From NCBI GenBank assembly GCA_973895155.1, contig OZ316894.1:1-64000 (forward strand): a DNA stretch of 64,000 nucleotides, in the 5' to 3' direction. The notes below the pieces were generated by a model. The model worked only from the letters and a program-made list of their open reading frames with translations, was not told where the DNA came from and ran no database searches. Shown in pieces: positions 23,133 to 35,600 of this stretch; the first letter of the stretch is position 1, and every line of letters begins with the position of its first letter. This DNA is from Marsupella aquatica. Taxonomy: Eukaryota; Marchantiophyta. A program made the translations under genes and the position numbers.

Positions 23133-24509
23133 ATGCTCCATAAACGAAGGGAGAGGAGAAAAAATGAAAATAAATTTCATGAATATGGCGCCGAATTTTC
23201 TATCATAACATTTTGTTCAATATGGGATTATCTAAGCAAATTATGTGAATCTAAACAACAATTTATTTTATATTGGATTTTAAAAAATGAAAATATTTTT
23301 GTATATTTTGTTACACACATTTTACAAATAAATGTGTCCAATTTTTCAAGAGCTAAATTTTTGAATGGGTATAACAACTGCAGAAGTGCAATTCCACCAA
23401 TTCTCCCTCTTCAAACACTTCAACAAACCGAGAAAATCTTTCATCATCATCAACAGAGACAAAAATTGCCTCCACTATTGAAAAAATTCATGGGAAAATT
23501 TCACATCCTTAACCTATCCCAACTCCGTACCTTACAAGTAGAGAGGGTAGCTTCTTGTAAAGTTGACAATACATTCTCTTCAACACAAGTAGAAGTGCAA
23601 CAAATATCAAAATCACAACTGAAAAAATTGACTGGAGTGATAATGGGAAATTGGAAGGAAGACATGACTAAAACCAATCATAGTAATCTTACATTCACAT
23701 TTGAGCGTTATCCATCAAATTTTCTAGTGATAGAGAAATCTGAAAATATTGTTTACTTTTACGACAAGTCAGGGAAAAAGCCTTGGCTTGTAGCAATGCT
23801 CATGCACCAACAAATATTGGGAGTGACAACATTACAATTCATTCGAAAACTTTTGAGTGCATTGTTTGTTGCTCATTCTCCATTTCAAAGAGGCGAGGGG
23901 AAAAAAGCTTTTGACAGCTTCATGACAGGATATGGTCCTTGGAATAGCAGTTACATGGGTGGCCGTTTGACTTATTACACACACCAGAAGAAGATGAATA
24001 CCATTTTCGATGATTGCCTTGATGTCAAAGATTTTGAGAAGTGGATCGATAAATATTCACATATTGAACTTATGGATATTATATTGGGCCTTTATATGTG
24101 GTGGTGCCCAGAGATGATAGAGTGTTTTTTGGAATACTCTCATCCATACTTACTATCATCTGATCGTGACAAACATCATGGAAGTGAAGAGCAGATAGGG
24201 GAGAATGTTAGACCTAGTACTTACCAATTATATATAAGTGAGGATTATTGTGTGCAAACACATGCTGATGATGATGCAACTGACTTCACCTTAGCGTATG
24301 CTAGTCATCCTGACCATTTCCTTTCAGCAATCGATTTTGTAATTCCAGAGTATGGAATTAGATTGCCAATTAGAGATGGAAATCTATTTGCATTTCGGAG
24401 CGATGTAGTTCATGGTACAGGCTTTAGGATGAAAACATCGAATCCTGCATATGTTGGAGCTATTACCGTGAATAAAAACCTCAGCAGACTGATGCAAAAA
24501 TTACATTAA
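23133..24509 (+). CDS. TET/JBP-like 2-oxoglutarate/Fe(II) dioxygenase
   Basis: The ORF is intact; 458 aa are called from the ATG at 23133, because a splice acceptor (TTTTGCAG) abuts it exactly as in the paralogue at 35923. An in-frame ATG at 23079 would add 18 residues. The C-terminal third carries a double-stranded beta-helix signature: HAD (His377, Asp379) as the HxD iron ligands, an IPEYGIRLPIRDGNLFAFRS strand-turn-strand segment, His427 in VVHGTGFR as the third ligand and Arg432 as the likely 2-oxoglutarate contact. This pattern resembles the TET/JBP dioxygenase domains known from fungal transposon-linked proteins, which oxidise 5-methylcytosine or thymine in DNA. The N-terminal 250 residues have no domain I recognise. 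The DNA is strongly AT-rich compared with the P450 and SMC2 exons. The substrate is inference; another 2OG dioxygenase family cannot be excluded. Confidence 0.75.
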   Translation: MLHKRRERRKNENKFHEYGAEFSIITFCSIWDYLSKLCESKQQFILYWILKNENIFVYFVTHILQINVSNFSRAKFLNGYNNCRSAIPPILPLQTLQQTEKIFHHHQQRQKLPPLLKKFMGKFHILNLSQLRTLQVERVASCKVDNTFSSTQVEVQQISKSQLKKLTGVIMGNWKEDMTKTNHSNLTFTFERYPSNFLVIEKSENIVYFYDKSGKKPWLVAMLMHQQILGVTTLQFIRKLLSALFVAHSPFQRGEGKKAFDSFMTGYGPWNSSYMGGRLTYYTHQKKMNTIFDDCLDVKDFEKWIDKYSHIELMDIILGLYMWWCPEMIECFLEYSHPYLLSSDRDKHHGSEEQIGENVRPSTYQLYISEDYCVQTHADDDATDFTLAYASHPDHFLSAIDFVIPEYGIRLPIRDGNLFAFRSDVVHGTGFRMKTSNPAYVGAITVNKNLSRLMQKLH

Positions 24510-25407
24510 AATTATTGTGTAGATGTGCTCTCCCGGGGCAAGCTGAGAGCGCTTGGAGGGGCTACTCAAAGTGGTGAGTGCTCGTAGGGTGGAGATGACA
24601 CCATGGTCATTTTGGATTTAGCCTGGTCATCATTATATTTGGTATTGAAATTCAGATTCTGACGTCATTTTAGCGATTCTTTCAAGAAGAGTAGGGGTTT
24701 GGCATAATCTCGTTGAAAAATGGAATGTTGTCATCATGACTTTGCAATATTGGGCATGTTGAGGTGTGAAAGGTAACGCATGTTACTTGTTATGGGGGTG
24801 ATATATTGAAATGGGGAGGTTTTGCAAGATAGAAGAACTCAAATAAATCAACTCAAAGGTGGAATTGATATGATCAGCACACGTACCCTTGAGAGTAACA
24901 AACACTTTGATGATGAGGCACCAACCACAAGTTGAAAACCCCAAAGGACAAGGGTGGGTGTGGATGTCCGGAAAATGGTCTTATTCTTGTGGGGTTAGTG
25001 GTATGCATTTTATTGTATGACTTTGTAGAAGAAACATACAGGCAACTTCACCTTGTTTAGTAAATCACCCTTATACTCATTGGGCTCGTTACTTGCTTCC
25101 CATGGGCTGAAGATACAACTGTAGAGATTCTAGGTGGGCATCCAAACTCATCAAGGGCATAGTTACACTTGATTTGCGTGAACACCTCCAGTCATCAAAT
25201 TATTGAATGTTGTCCAAACTAATCTTCTAAGCCATTTTGGTTTGCCATGACACAACCCATGCAGACCATTGAAATAAGCACATGTCAAACTGATTTTTTT
25301 GAATACCCTGTCTGATTCTTGTAGGCCCGCTTGTAGATCCATTACAAGGAGTCAGAGTGAATTGCAGAATTGGCCATTGTTTGTAACGCGTCTGGAAGGC
25401 TTGACAA
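24510..25407. other. 3' flank of the dioxygenase gene, no supported gene
   Basis: Noncoding by inspection: no long frame, no recognised repeat ends. No obvious inverted terminal repeat pairs with the AT-rich 5' flank. Confidence 0.35.
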
Positions 25408-26053
25408 GGTTAGTACATCTTAACACTTGCATTTTATGATTGACATGAGGGCATTCCAGCACTCATGTTGCAAGGCAGGGGGCTGTTTCACCTGGATTCA
25501 ATTATGATAAGAATTACATATAAAAGTAGAAAGGAAGAATTAAATTCACATCCTTTATTGCCTCCTATTATTTTCACCTTCCCATGTACTTGTTTCGTCT
25601 ATGGTATCACATTGTTTCTGGGGGCGGTGGTGGTTGGAAAAGGTTGGCACATTTTGACACTTGCATTTAACAATTGAGATAAGGGCATTCCGGCACTCAT
25701 GTTGCAAGGCAGGGGGCTGTTTGACCCGGAGTCAATCATACAAAAATTATATATAAAAGTAGAAAAAAAAACCAAATTCACATCCTACATTTCCTCCTAC
25801 TGTTTTCCCTCTCCTGCTTGTTTCTATTAAGGTATCATATTATTTCTAAAGAAGGAGGGGGGCAGCTCAAAAATGTTAATATATCTTGACACTTACATTT
25901 AATGATTGAGATGAGGGCATTCCGGCACTCATGTTGCAAGGCAGGGGGCTGTTTGACCCGGACTCAATCATACAAGAATTACATATAAAAGTAGAAAAGA
26001 AAAACCAAATTCACATTCTACATTTCCTCCTACTATTTTCACTTTCTTACATA
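25408..26053 (+). repeat. Three tandem copies of a ~235-bp unit
   Basis: Copies at about 25408-25644, 25645-25877 and 25878-26053 share GGGCATTCCGGCACTCATGT, TTGCAAGGCAGGGGGCTGTT and ACATATAAAAGTAGAAA. Copy 1 is the most diverged; the last is truncated. The ATATAAAAG box in each copy could act as a TATA element but no gene follows. Confidence 0.85.
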
Positions 26054-28570
26054 TTTCTATTATAGTTGTAGTTTGCCAGAGAGAACCAAAAGCACACTTT
26101 TATGTCTCTAAACTTTTATGAACCCTAAAGTTCCACTGACCATTTGTCTTATGAATCTATACAACACAGCGGAGTTATATGAATTCACATGGTCCGAGAA
26201 TTCCCAAGATTACAGGGATTTATGAAAATATACATTTTGACTGGGATGACAAAGATTTAGAGTAAAGATCTCTTTATTTTCACACAAAGTGCATTTTGGA
26301 ATGACATGGGAGTTTGAAAGTTTAGATGGATATCCTCTACGAATGCATGATTCTTTCAACATCCCATCCGAGCTTACAACTCTTTTTGGTCTTTCTCCGT
26401 GGTTTAAAAAGCAAAAGCCAACGCCCGCTGAATGGCTCCCTTTTTGCTAAAAGGCGTTAAAACAGAAGCTCAATTTAGTCAATTGACACATTAGCTGTCC
26501 GCTATAAAGTTGGATTGCACGACATCACAAGTGACGTGTTTACCATGTTTTGGGAGCTACTCCTTCGCAGTAGCTGTCACCTTCTCCCAAGCCTGGTGGG
26601 TTGTGTTGTTGAGAGATCGCTACTACTACAGTACTCGTTCTGTTGACGGACGATCAGCTGGGCAGGAAAGCAAGGAGCGATACAAATCAGACTTCGAGAT
26701 TTGTAACTCGATTCTGACTTCTGTGTCAATTAGTAACATTTGGCAGTACTATCTGCGGGTTTCCTTCTCAAGCTATCACCAATGGAGAAATCGAGTCGTT
26801 GGTCAGTCTGTTTTACTGGACCATTGCACCTTCATTCGCCGGTGCCCCATGATCAGAAACCAGCGTCAATTGTATCAGAATTTGTGAAATCAAGATCTAA
26901 AGTGCCTTGGTCCTCTTAAAGCGACAGGTTGCCAACCAGCTTTCATAGCAGATCGGAAGGAAAAATTGAACTAAGTCTGCCTCACTGAAGGTGCATGTTT
27001 ACGGATTTTACACATCTTGCCTCTACCACTTCTGTTGACATTTTGTCCTAGCTCAGTGACTAAGGTCGACTTGCAATGATATCCAAAACGTACTCTATGT
27101 TAAGTGTATGCGGAAAAGAGATAGTCCTATGAATATCTTAAGAACATCCTTGAACTAAAGGACATGAGGGGCAATTTGACTAAAACTTTGTACAGATCGT
27201 TTAGAGTAGGTCCATATCAGTAGACATAATTTTACGGCTGGAGTTAGTAGCCACTTGGATTAATACAACACGGCACCTTAGGCATACTCCAAATCCCACC
27301 TTGTAATTTTACTGGAGACCCCAGTTTTGATCAGGTTGACGGCATCTTGTCTACTCAATTGATTCAGAGCCCTACACCAGCTTGCCAATTTGTGATGGCA
27401 TAAACGAAGGAATTTTGCGTCCTCATCGGCCGCTGCAGTCTAGCTCGTCTACCAGCAAGACAAGCGCGAACCATACTTACACCAATAGGTTCAGATCCAT
27501 GATTTAGGAAAATAACCTTTTTGGGGAAGCGTTCGCGGAACCAGATGGGACCCGGCCCCGTGCCTATCAATCTCATGAGTGCCTCTGTAATTATTTGCCT
27601 TGTTTTGAGCAGTCACTTACATAATCGTACTGTCTGGAGTCTCCAGACAAGAAGGTTTGTTTGATTTTTGTCATCGCTGATCCACATCGTGGGTCGTCTC
27701 CTCGATTTAGTCGCGTTTTTGTTATATCTGATTGGCATGTACGTTCCATTTGTGAGTACGTTCTAGTGAGAATCCTCCTTGTTACTACCTGCTCCAACCA
27801 CCCTGGATTGCTATGCGTGGGTGAGCAGAGTCTTTCTTGTTGCCTAAAAAAAACCAAAAGAGCTCCATTAAATTAGTCAGCATACAGAAAGGCGGAGCCC
27901 CAGAAAAGAGCGCCAACCCAGGTGGACCGAAGGTCGATGTGCCGGGACCTGTGAAGCAGAGTCTCTTTCAAGCTTCTCCTGTCGGTGGAAAATTCCGAGT
28001 CCCAAATCCCAAGGGTGTAGCCCAGGTCTCTCCTCCAACCTTACTCAACCCCAAAAGTAGATTATCTGGAACAGTGGGATCGCCTCAGTGGATGGGAGGG
28101 GTGGGGGGCTCCAAGATTCCCCACTGTAGCCTCCCATGGGAGTCTGGGCCATGTCTCAGTCCCAATGCAGGGGCTGATAAAGAAGGCTCCAAGAGGGTTG
28201 GTTTTCTAGAGTTAGAAAGTCCGTAGCCCCTTGTGTATCCTCAATCAGCCAGCATATTGTCAGATTATTATCAATATATTTCTTTGACCTATCTGCCTGT
28301 CCAATTGCCATTTTAGTTATTGTAATGCTTGATCACATTGGGAGTTGAGCTACAGACAAAAGAATGGAGGCTTCAAGTTGCCCAAAGGGCAACGTGACTC
28401 ACTGCCCAAAGAAATAGATTTCCTTTAATTTGGTCGGATTGTGGCTTTGTTACTTTTTGTCTTCCCACACTTTGCATCCTTTTTTAGTAAAATTGTTGAT
28501 TTTTGTCAAATTTTGAAGAGAGAGTGGGTGAGAGAGAAAGAAACAGACGTGGGATTGCGTTGCAACACTG
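26054..28570. other. Intergenic, no supported gene
   Basis: Frames at 26510-26887 (+) and 27837-28226 (+) are open but show no domain. The latter is Pro/Gly/Ser-rich and could be a decayed exon. No RNA gene or repeat boundary was recognised. Confidence 0.35.
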
Positions 28571-28574
28571 GACA

Positions 28575-28815
28575 AGCAGATAGGCCAAAGGAATTGACAA
28601 TAATCTGACAACCCTGGATCACCAATGCCTTGCAACTGGCGCAGAATGAGGCATTGGCACCGATGCCTTGGAACTAGCGCACTGGAGAGGCAGATAGGCC
28701 AAAGGAATTGACAATAATTTGACAACCCTGGATCACCGATGCCTTGGAACTAGCGCAGAATGAGGCATTGGCACCGATGCCTTAGAACTAGCGCAGAATG
28801 AAGCATTGGCAGCTA
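28575..28815 (+). repeat. Short tandem repeats
   Basis: GGCCAAAGGAATTGACAATA..TGACAACCCTGGATCACC appears twice (about 28582 and 28697). A shorter unit GATGCCTTGGAACTAGCGCA..GCATTGGCA appears about four times. Slippage-type repeats, noncoding. Confidence 0.75.
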
Positions 28816-29530
28816 CCTCTGCGTAGCCCCACCCATGCTCCAAGAAATCTCAATTGCCCTTTCCCTCATACGATGAGCTGGATGTCACGACTCCAAGGTT
28901 CCACTACATCTGACACAGCATCTTTAGTGTCATTACCACTACATCTGTGTTCCTTGGGGTGATCAAATCTAGTGTCTTGAGTCAAGCGTTTTCCGCCTGT
29001 TGTTGATAGTGGGACTTAACAAAGCTCGATCTTACTTAGAATATCCAGAATCATCTCCACCATTACCTCCCTGTGGCACACCTTATTAAAGCTGCTCTAA
29101 CCGATCCAGGACTATGACCTTCACATTTGTCATTTTGAGAAAGCAGCAACTGGCAATATATAGTTGTTTGCAGCACCTGTGATATCTGTGGGGGCCAATG
29201 AGAAAGAAATCAAAGTTACAACACATTTGTACATGACCAAGGGGGGCAGAGTCTAGACTTGTCACAAGCTCGGACAACGGGAGGTCACTCATGGTTTGGG
29301 AGATCATTTAAGATTTGCAATGTTTTAAGATTTGCAATGCAAGACTTTCAGTGCAATGGACAATAGATGTTAAATTAGATGTGGCCTTTGTGATACATTC
29401 TTGCCTCTGTGAAAGTATATCATGCTTATTGTCTGGAGATTGTCTCACAAATGTATATCCTTCCTTTTGTCTTTTGCTGTGCCAAAGACTTTTACTGTGC
29501 CGAAAACGAAGACCCAAGCTGTACCGAAGA

Positions 29531-29935
29531 CCAAACTGTGCTGAATTCAAGTTCGACAACAAATTTCCAGGAGACCAAACTGTGCTGAATTCAAGTTCGA
29601 CAACAAATTTCCAAGAGGTAAGTACACCATGTCACAAATTGTAACCACTAGAACATAAATGTGAAGTACACGGCTTATATAATGAACAAGTCTGCATCGC
29701 GACAGTGCTTGTAAACGTTTTTCATGAGTATTACGCACCGTCATGGCTACATGCCATTGCATTTATGCCCCGGCCCAGATGCACGTAGTCTGGTTGATCT
29801 AGTAATGCACGACAGTGCTTGTAGACGTTTTTCACGAGTATTGCGCACCCTAATGGCTGGATGCCATTGCATTTATGCCCCGGCCCAGATGCACGCAGTC
29901 TGGTTGATCCAGTGATGCATTTACGCCCCGGCCTA
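29531..29935 (+). repeat. Two adjacent tandem duplications
   Basis: A 44-bp step repeats CCAAACTGTGCTGAATTCAA at 29531 and 29575. A unit of about 115 bp beginning GACAGTGCTTGTA.ACGTTTT repeats at about 29700 and 29812, with a third partial copy of its end (GCCCCGGCC). Noncoding. Confidence 0.75.
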
Positions 29936-30690
29936 GACTCCACTATAGCCAGCAGCCCATGTTCAACCATAACTATGACATCTGGTCAGCTTGGTTAAGC
30001 TTTATTCACTATGATCCAGACCTGTGGATTTTCTTTCCACACCAAGGCGAATTTAAGCAAGTGGACATTTCAATATCACCCACATCCCTAGCCAACCACA
30101 TTTTCTCTACTGCTTTCCTGAATGCATGGCCGAGAATAAAAGGAACGTAGACGTCGCATGGTATCTAAACTTTAGTGTGCACGAGTTTTAGAGTGACGTT
30201 TTGGCTTACTGTCATATTCTAGATGGGATGTGCAAGCTACTGTAGTTTCGGAGTTGTTCTGCAATGATATAACGCTATCATGTGGACAACTTTCTGGAAA
30301 TTCTAAAGTATTGGAAGTTAGCATCCTTCTGGTTTTCTATGGTTTCTCCCCGTTGCGCCGAATGTTCAGTTGAAGCTGATGAACATTTTATCCTCTCTCC
30401 CTGCGTAGCTAATTTTTGGGTGTTGTCGAGGAAGTGCTTCATCTGGAAAAGAAGTCTTGCAAATCTTGATTGACTACTTTAGTGTCTGCTACGACCCATT
30501 ATCGATCCCATGGTTGGCGAAAGCCTGTCTGAAATCATGCGTAATTAATGAAGCCAATCGGATTGGCACTGAGCAATCGAATACTCCAATTTGGGCAGAG
30601 TTCGGCTTTGAGACTGTACCCAAACTAGCTTGCTGAGCTAGATGCTGAACTACTCCACGCCCAATCAAACTCGGCCCCGGTGCCAATAGT

Positions 30691-30765
30691 ACTACACATG
30701 CTATCGCATCATACCTAGCATGAAGTCTACACATGCTATCGCATCATACCTAGCATGAAGTCAGC
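30691..30765 (+). repeat. Perfect 35-bp tandem duplication
   Basis: The stretch CTACACATGCTATCGCATCA and its continuation to AGCATGAAGT occurs twice back to back without visible mismatch, indicating a recent event. Confidence 0.75.
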
Positions 30766-30989
30766 TGATCAGATTGTACACACTACACTGCTGGTCAGGG
30801 CTCAAATGCGAAAGCGTTATCCCTGCTACTGGGGCCTACAGCAGCCTTAGCTCCTGCAGCAGATTAACAAAATATGCAGCAGCCGGGGCTGGGGCCAGAG
30901 CTGCAGGTCCAACCGCTCCAGTTGTTGAGGCGCCTACAGATCCTGGTTCATTGGGGTCATTCGGCCCATTACTCCCTTTGTTGCAAATC

Positions 30990-33786
30990 GACAGGCGCTT
31001 CAATATTTTGTTAATCATACCTCAGCGCCTACCCTTGCCCCATCGCCTCTATCTTAAAGCAAGATGAGCACCCGCATACGACTAATGTCTACCCAACACT
31101 CCCTCTTTCTATTTGGCCGCGCCAGCAGCCAGCCATGCATTTGCAGCAAGGTGCAAATTGGCATGACCAACACGACACAACAGTATGAAGTATTTCGAGA
31201 TCAAAATTCTTCTCGAATCTCCAATGTGTAAATGCGCACTGTATACGGGGCGAAATACTTCTCCTTCAATGTCTGTCTAGGTTGTTTCGAGCTGCTGCAG
31301 TTGTACTCTTCCCTATAAGCGAGTTCTTGTCATTGGAAATGGAATGTGATTTAGTGAATGCCTTCTGCATATCAGGGCTAGGGACATCTACGATATTTTC
31401 TGTAGATGGCAATAGGAAAACATAGGAAATGATGGTGGATATGTGCTCCTGTGTCGTAATTGTTTTTGTTTAGCTACAAAATAATGTTCTGGACCTAATT
31501 CCGACTTTCTATCTAGTTGACTTGGTTTAGAAGATGCTACTGGCTTGGTGGTGCATAAGGATCAACGCAATAAACTATCTTCTGCTACAGTTTAGTTCCT
31601 GGCCATATCATGATTGTTTATTAAGATTAGTGGAGTCCCTTACCATGTGAGAAAATCAGTCGGTGCTTTCATCTCCACAACACTATACTGCCATAGCAGC
31701 CCACTTATCATCCAAGGTTTCAGATTTCAAGCTGCCTGATTTTGAGGATTACTACTCATTGTGAATAAGAGACTCGACGTTTCAGATTAGGTCGATCGTG
31801 GTCTGCAGAATGCGGTGAAAACTACTTCTCTCCTCGTCTATAACGTTTGTAATCTAAGTTGAATCATTATTACTGGAACTCGGTCACTAGCCAATTTCAG
31901 AACAACCTTTCGTGGGCGACTTCTTGCAATATTATTGATGGACCTATATCTACTCTTCATTGAAATTAAGATGTGGGTACGATTCTTGCCTCCTTGAGAA
32001 CAGATGATATTGCAGGCATTGTGAGAAGTATTGTCTAGATTGAATGAATATCTACTACTCCCCTAATTCGATTATGCTGGAGGAGGTGCTGCATTCCACA
32101 GAGAAGTGTTGATGAATACTGTTATTACTGCGCTTGAATAAATGCTTGCTCTCTCCATTCCCAACGGCAAGGTTTATAATTATCAGATATTGTCGGCCTT
32201 GGTAAAGTCATTGACCTTCCCCCATTGTGAAGAGAAGATGATAAATTCTATCCCCACGCTAGCTATGTCCTTATGCTCCCCGCTCCTCCACTACTTAGAC
32301 TGCTACGCAAGTCTTACAAAGCCAGGCCGATGCTGAACAGGGGAATATTTCCCATGCCATAAGGTCAGCTGCGCCACCACGAACACCTCCCGGAGCCTCC
32401 TTCCTCCGACTTCCAATCCCCGAATAAGCACATGCCCTGCCCTGCCTAGGACTTCACTCTCGTGTCTCAATCGCAGTCATGAGTTCAGCATCATTGGTAA
32501 TACCTACGGTGGTCCCCTGTGGCGCTGCTCTCCTTTGTATTGCGCGTGGGAAGACCAAAATCTAGCGACATTTTCAAACCATGTATTGTGCAACCGTTAT
32601 GAGCAACTCGCATCCTTTGCTCACAAATTAACTGTCTTTCTCTGTCACGCCCACGGTTTTGCTGCTGAACTTTGCAATTTCAAACACTTCAACGTAGGCC
32701 TCTTTAACTTTCTCTGGGCGCTTCAAGGAGATGGATTCCAAACAGCCCTCCACCGGGATATAATCACTGAGACTACACTTCAATGCCTACAACGTCACTA
32801 CGCGCGCCACGAAGCGAAGGAAAGGAATGACGGAAAAAATGTGGCAGAGGCTTGCCTTCAGCTCGGAAGCTCTTCACCAACAGCTCAGTCGCACCGACAA
32901 ATCAAGTGCGAAACCTCTAAGTTGGCCTACATTGAAGTACCTAGGACTTCTGATTGCTGGTCTCATAGCTCGCAAGGTGCACTGTCAAATTCCCATAACG
33001 CCACGTTCGACTGGCTCAGCTCCGCTGTCAAGAACGATGGGCTTAGCCTTCTTAAGGTCGATCCACTTACGGTGACAATTCTCCGAGGAGAGCTCCTGGT
33101 CAAACTCTTGAGTGTCGTCCACCTTGAATGAACCGGAGCTAACTCCTTTCCAGCTTCCTTTCTTCAACTGCGCATGGCCAGCCTGCTCTACTTTCAGCTT
33201 TCCAGATGCTACTGCGCGTCAGGGAGAGCACTATGGGTTGTGGGTTGGGCAAAGCCTTCCCTCCAATCCACAATAGTTTTGAATCCCTTTCCACCAGCCG
33301 GCTTAGCCCTGCCTCACTGATGTCCCCACCTTGCCAGAAAGCCACATTTTCATCCTTGTAAAGGGATCGTGCACTTTTGGAAGACCGAAGCCTGACGGGT
33401 GCAAGATTGGGGATATCAGCGGAACTAGGGATTCCCCGGAAAACCAGCATCCAGGCAAGGCATTCTTCAGTTTCAGCATCCTTTCCTGAGCTTCCAATCC
33501 TTGCTGAGAATCAAAGGGCAAGAGGGATTCCAGAGCCCACTCTAGTGTTTGATGCTATGGAATGACATCTAATTTTAGGGTCCCTAAACCCTAGTGACAT
33601 CTATTTGTAGGAAAGAAGTCTTCATTGTTTACAAACTTGATTCATGCTTGTTTCATACAAGTCCTTGTATTAATTAAAACATCAATGTGCTCTTAGTTAA
33701 GAAAACTACTATTGGGGAATAAATGACCTTGCCATGAGTACTCTATTTGGATGGCAGTTTTTACTGCAAAAGTGAGGAGGTCTGGC
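30990..33786. other. Intergenic, no supported gene
   Basis: The frame 32535-33131 (+, 198 codons) is the longest but shows no motif, repeat or splice context. Overlapping frames on both strands at 33139-33565 look accidental. A telo-box-like AAACCCTA is at about 33586. Confidence 0.35.
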
Positions 33787-34041
33787 TGGGATGGGACATC
33801 ATTGGGTTTGCGCATTCTTAAGCCATGAATTGCTGACTATTTTGTTCAAGATGACTCCAAAATTCAATGAATCCAGTATATACTAGATGGACTAGGTCTA
33901 TGCAACTAGGATGGGAGACCTTTTAATATTCATTGGGTTTGCACATTCTTAAGCTATGAATTGCTGACTAGTTTGTTCAAGATGACTCCAAAATTCAATG
34001 AATCTAGTATATACTAGATGGACTAGGTCTATGCAACTAGG
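33787..34041 (+). repeat. ~110-bp tandem duplication
   Basis: Segments at about 33790-33899 and 33939-34041 share CATTGGGTTTGC.CATTCTT, TTGTTCAAGATGACTCCAAA and AGTATATACTAGATGGACTA with few mismatches. Noncoding. They lie just upstream of the PHD-finger ORF. Confidence 0.8.
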
Positions 34042-34536
34042 TTAGGTTTTCTCTTCTGACCATGTTGTCATTATTATAACAAAAATTAACAATCTTTATT
34101 TAGTCCAATTTTAACTCACAAATTTCCAACCATACTTTAATAACCTATAATTAATTTTTATAGATAATTTTTGGTTACATGCATGAATGATCTTAGTGTA
34201 CACATGATATATGACATTGAAATCTACAATTTATTATGTAACCCTAAGGATTATCATTGCAATGACAATAATTCTTTTGAATCCTTTGTATTTTATCTCA
34301 TTCGTATCCTTGTTTGAAATGGTGTTGCAGAGTTCCTTTGGCTCTTCATGTCAACATAGAATCAAGGTGTAGGGTGAGCAATTGTAGTAGTGGATCAGAT
34401 CTCTGCGTGGGCTCACGAACCTGAAGGTAGGGCTGGTGTCCATCCTATACACAGTGACACTTCCAATTCATTCCAATTACAGCAAATATCTTTCCAGCAT
34501 GTCAACTAAATTGCAATGTCTTATTGATTTGTAGGC

Positions 34537-35217
34537 ATGGCATGTAACAAGCAGAAGGCCAAGAAGCCTAAGACGGAGGTGAGCAACACACAGGTGTCTT
34601 GCACAGATTGTGAGAATTTCTCCAAGAGTCAAGTGTACCAGAAGGCAGCTCATTGTTGTGCCATTTGTGATGATGGTGGGGGCTTGGTTATCTGTGATGG
34701 CCCATGCACGAGACATTTCCACCTAAACCCTGAGTCTAACCTTGCTGTAGAGAACAATTGTCCAGGGGTGGGGCTCCCCTCTGCACACAAGGGAGCCTGG
34801 ATGTGCACTGATTGTGTAGAGAAGCAAGCTAAGTGTGCACAGTGTGGAAAGTTGGGGTCTTATGAGACCTTTGCTGATGCCGGACTAGTTGTTAGGAAAT
34901 GCCCTGACAGATTTTGCATAAGATTTTATTGTTTGTCATGTTTGCCTACTCATGCCACAGTCTGCCCACTTCATACATGCAAGGCATGTGGTGAGCATGA
35001 TGATGAGTATTGGACAGACATAGTCCATTGTGTTAGATGTCCCACAATGTGGCATTTTCATTGTTTGAAGGACCTTCAAGCAGAAGGCTATGCTTGTGAC
35101 AGAGAAATCTATGATCACTCTGCACATGGCGTTGATCGATGGATCTTTTACTGTCATCGCCATCCGATTGATCCTACTTTGCATACTCCTGTCAGAGATC
35201 ACATATCTTGGCTTTGA
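34537..35217 (+). CDS. EDM2-like multi-PHD zinc finger protein (short, possibly one exon)
   Basis: The 226-residue frame is almost entirely zinc fingers: a C4HC3 PHD with CCAICDDGGGLVICDGPC, FH and CTDC; a second cysteine cluster around CAQCGKLG and FYCLSCLPTH; and a third finger CKACGEHDDE..CVRCPTMWHFHC ending YCHRHP. It then has TPVRDHI, the segment that follows the PHD region of EDM2-type plant proteins. EDM2 reads histone marks and controls silencing of intronic transposons. The usual downstream methyltransferase-like domain is missing here. A short coding-like stretch continues in another frame just after the stop (LNEVGWYSAPNVDVLFGDYR), so the stop may result from a frameshift or an unspliced boundary. 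It lies 700 bp upstream of a TET/JBP-like copy on the same strand. Confidence 0.7.
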   Translation: MACNKQKAKKPKTEVSNTQVSCTDCENFSKSQVYQKAAHCCAICDDGGGLVICDGPCTRHFHLNPESNLAVENNCPGVGLPSAHKGAWMCTDCVEKQAKCAQCGKLGSYETFADAGLVVRKCPDRFCIRFYCLSCLPTHATVCPLHTCKACGEHDDEYWTDIVHCVRCPTMWHFHCLKDLQAEGYACDREIYDHSAHGVDRWIFYCHRHPIDPTLHTPVRDHISWL

Positions 35218-35600
35218 AGCTGAACGAAGTGGGTTGGTACAGTGCCCCTAATGTGGATGTATTGTTTGGAGATTACAGAGAGTTCATTTTTGATGAGAAG
35301 GGCCATTGAAATATTAGGCAACAGTTATCTTGTGCTTACATGTGGCTAGGTACATGCCACTAAAAACTTACCTTAAGCCTTCCATGATCTCTTCAGACTG
35401 AGCAATCATTTTGAAAATTAATAAAATTATAAACTTATTGTTATGTGTCTATGAAGTATAAGGCTTTCGGATGACAAATTCTTAGTTTGTATAAATTCTT
35501 GATTCTGATTCAATGGGTAGTCCTTCATTTATAACATACTTTATATGTATTATCACAAAACAATACTCAAGACACTATCTCCTTTTTGTATTCTGTGCAG

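Noticed and set aside
26510-26887. 125-codon plus-strand frame
   Set aside because: Composition is irregular, no motif or splice context, no homologous copy in the window.
27837-28226. 129-codon Pro/Gly/Ser-rich frame
   Set aside because: Could be a decayed exon, but low complexity and lack of any recognisable motif leave it unsupported.
32535-33131. 198-codon plus-strand frame
   Set aside because: Long by chance in this region; no domain, no repeats, overlapping frames on the other strand are equally open.
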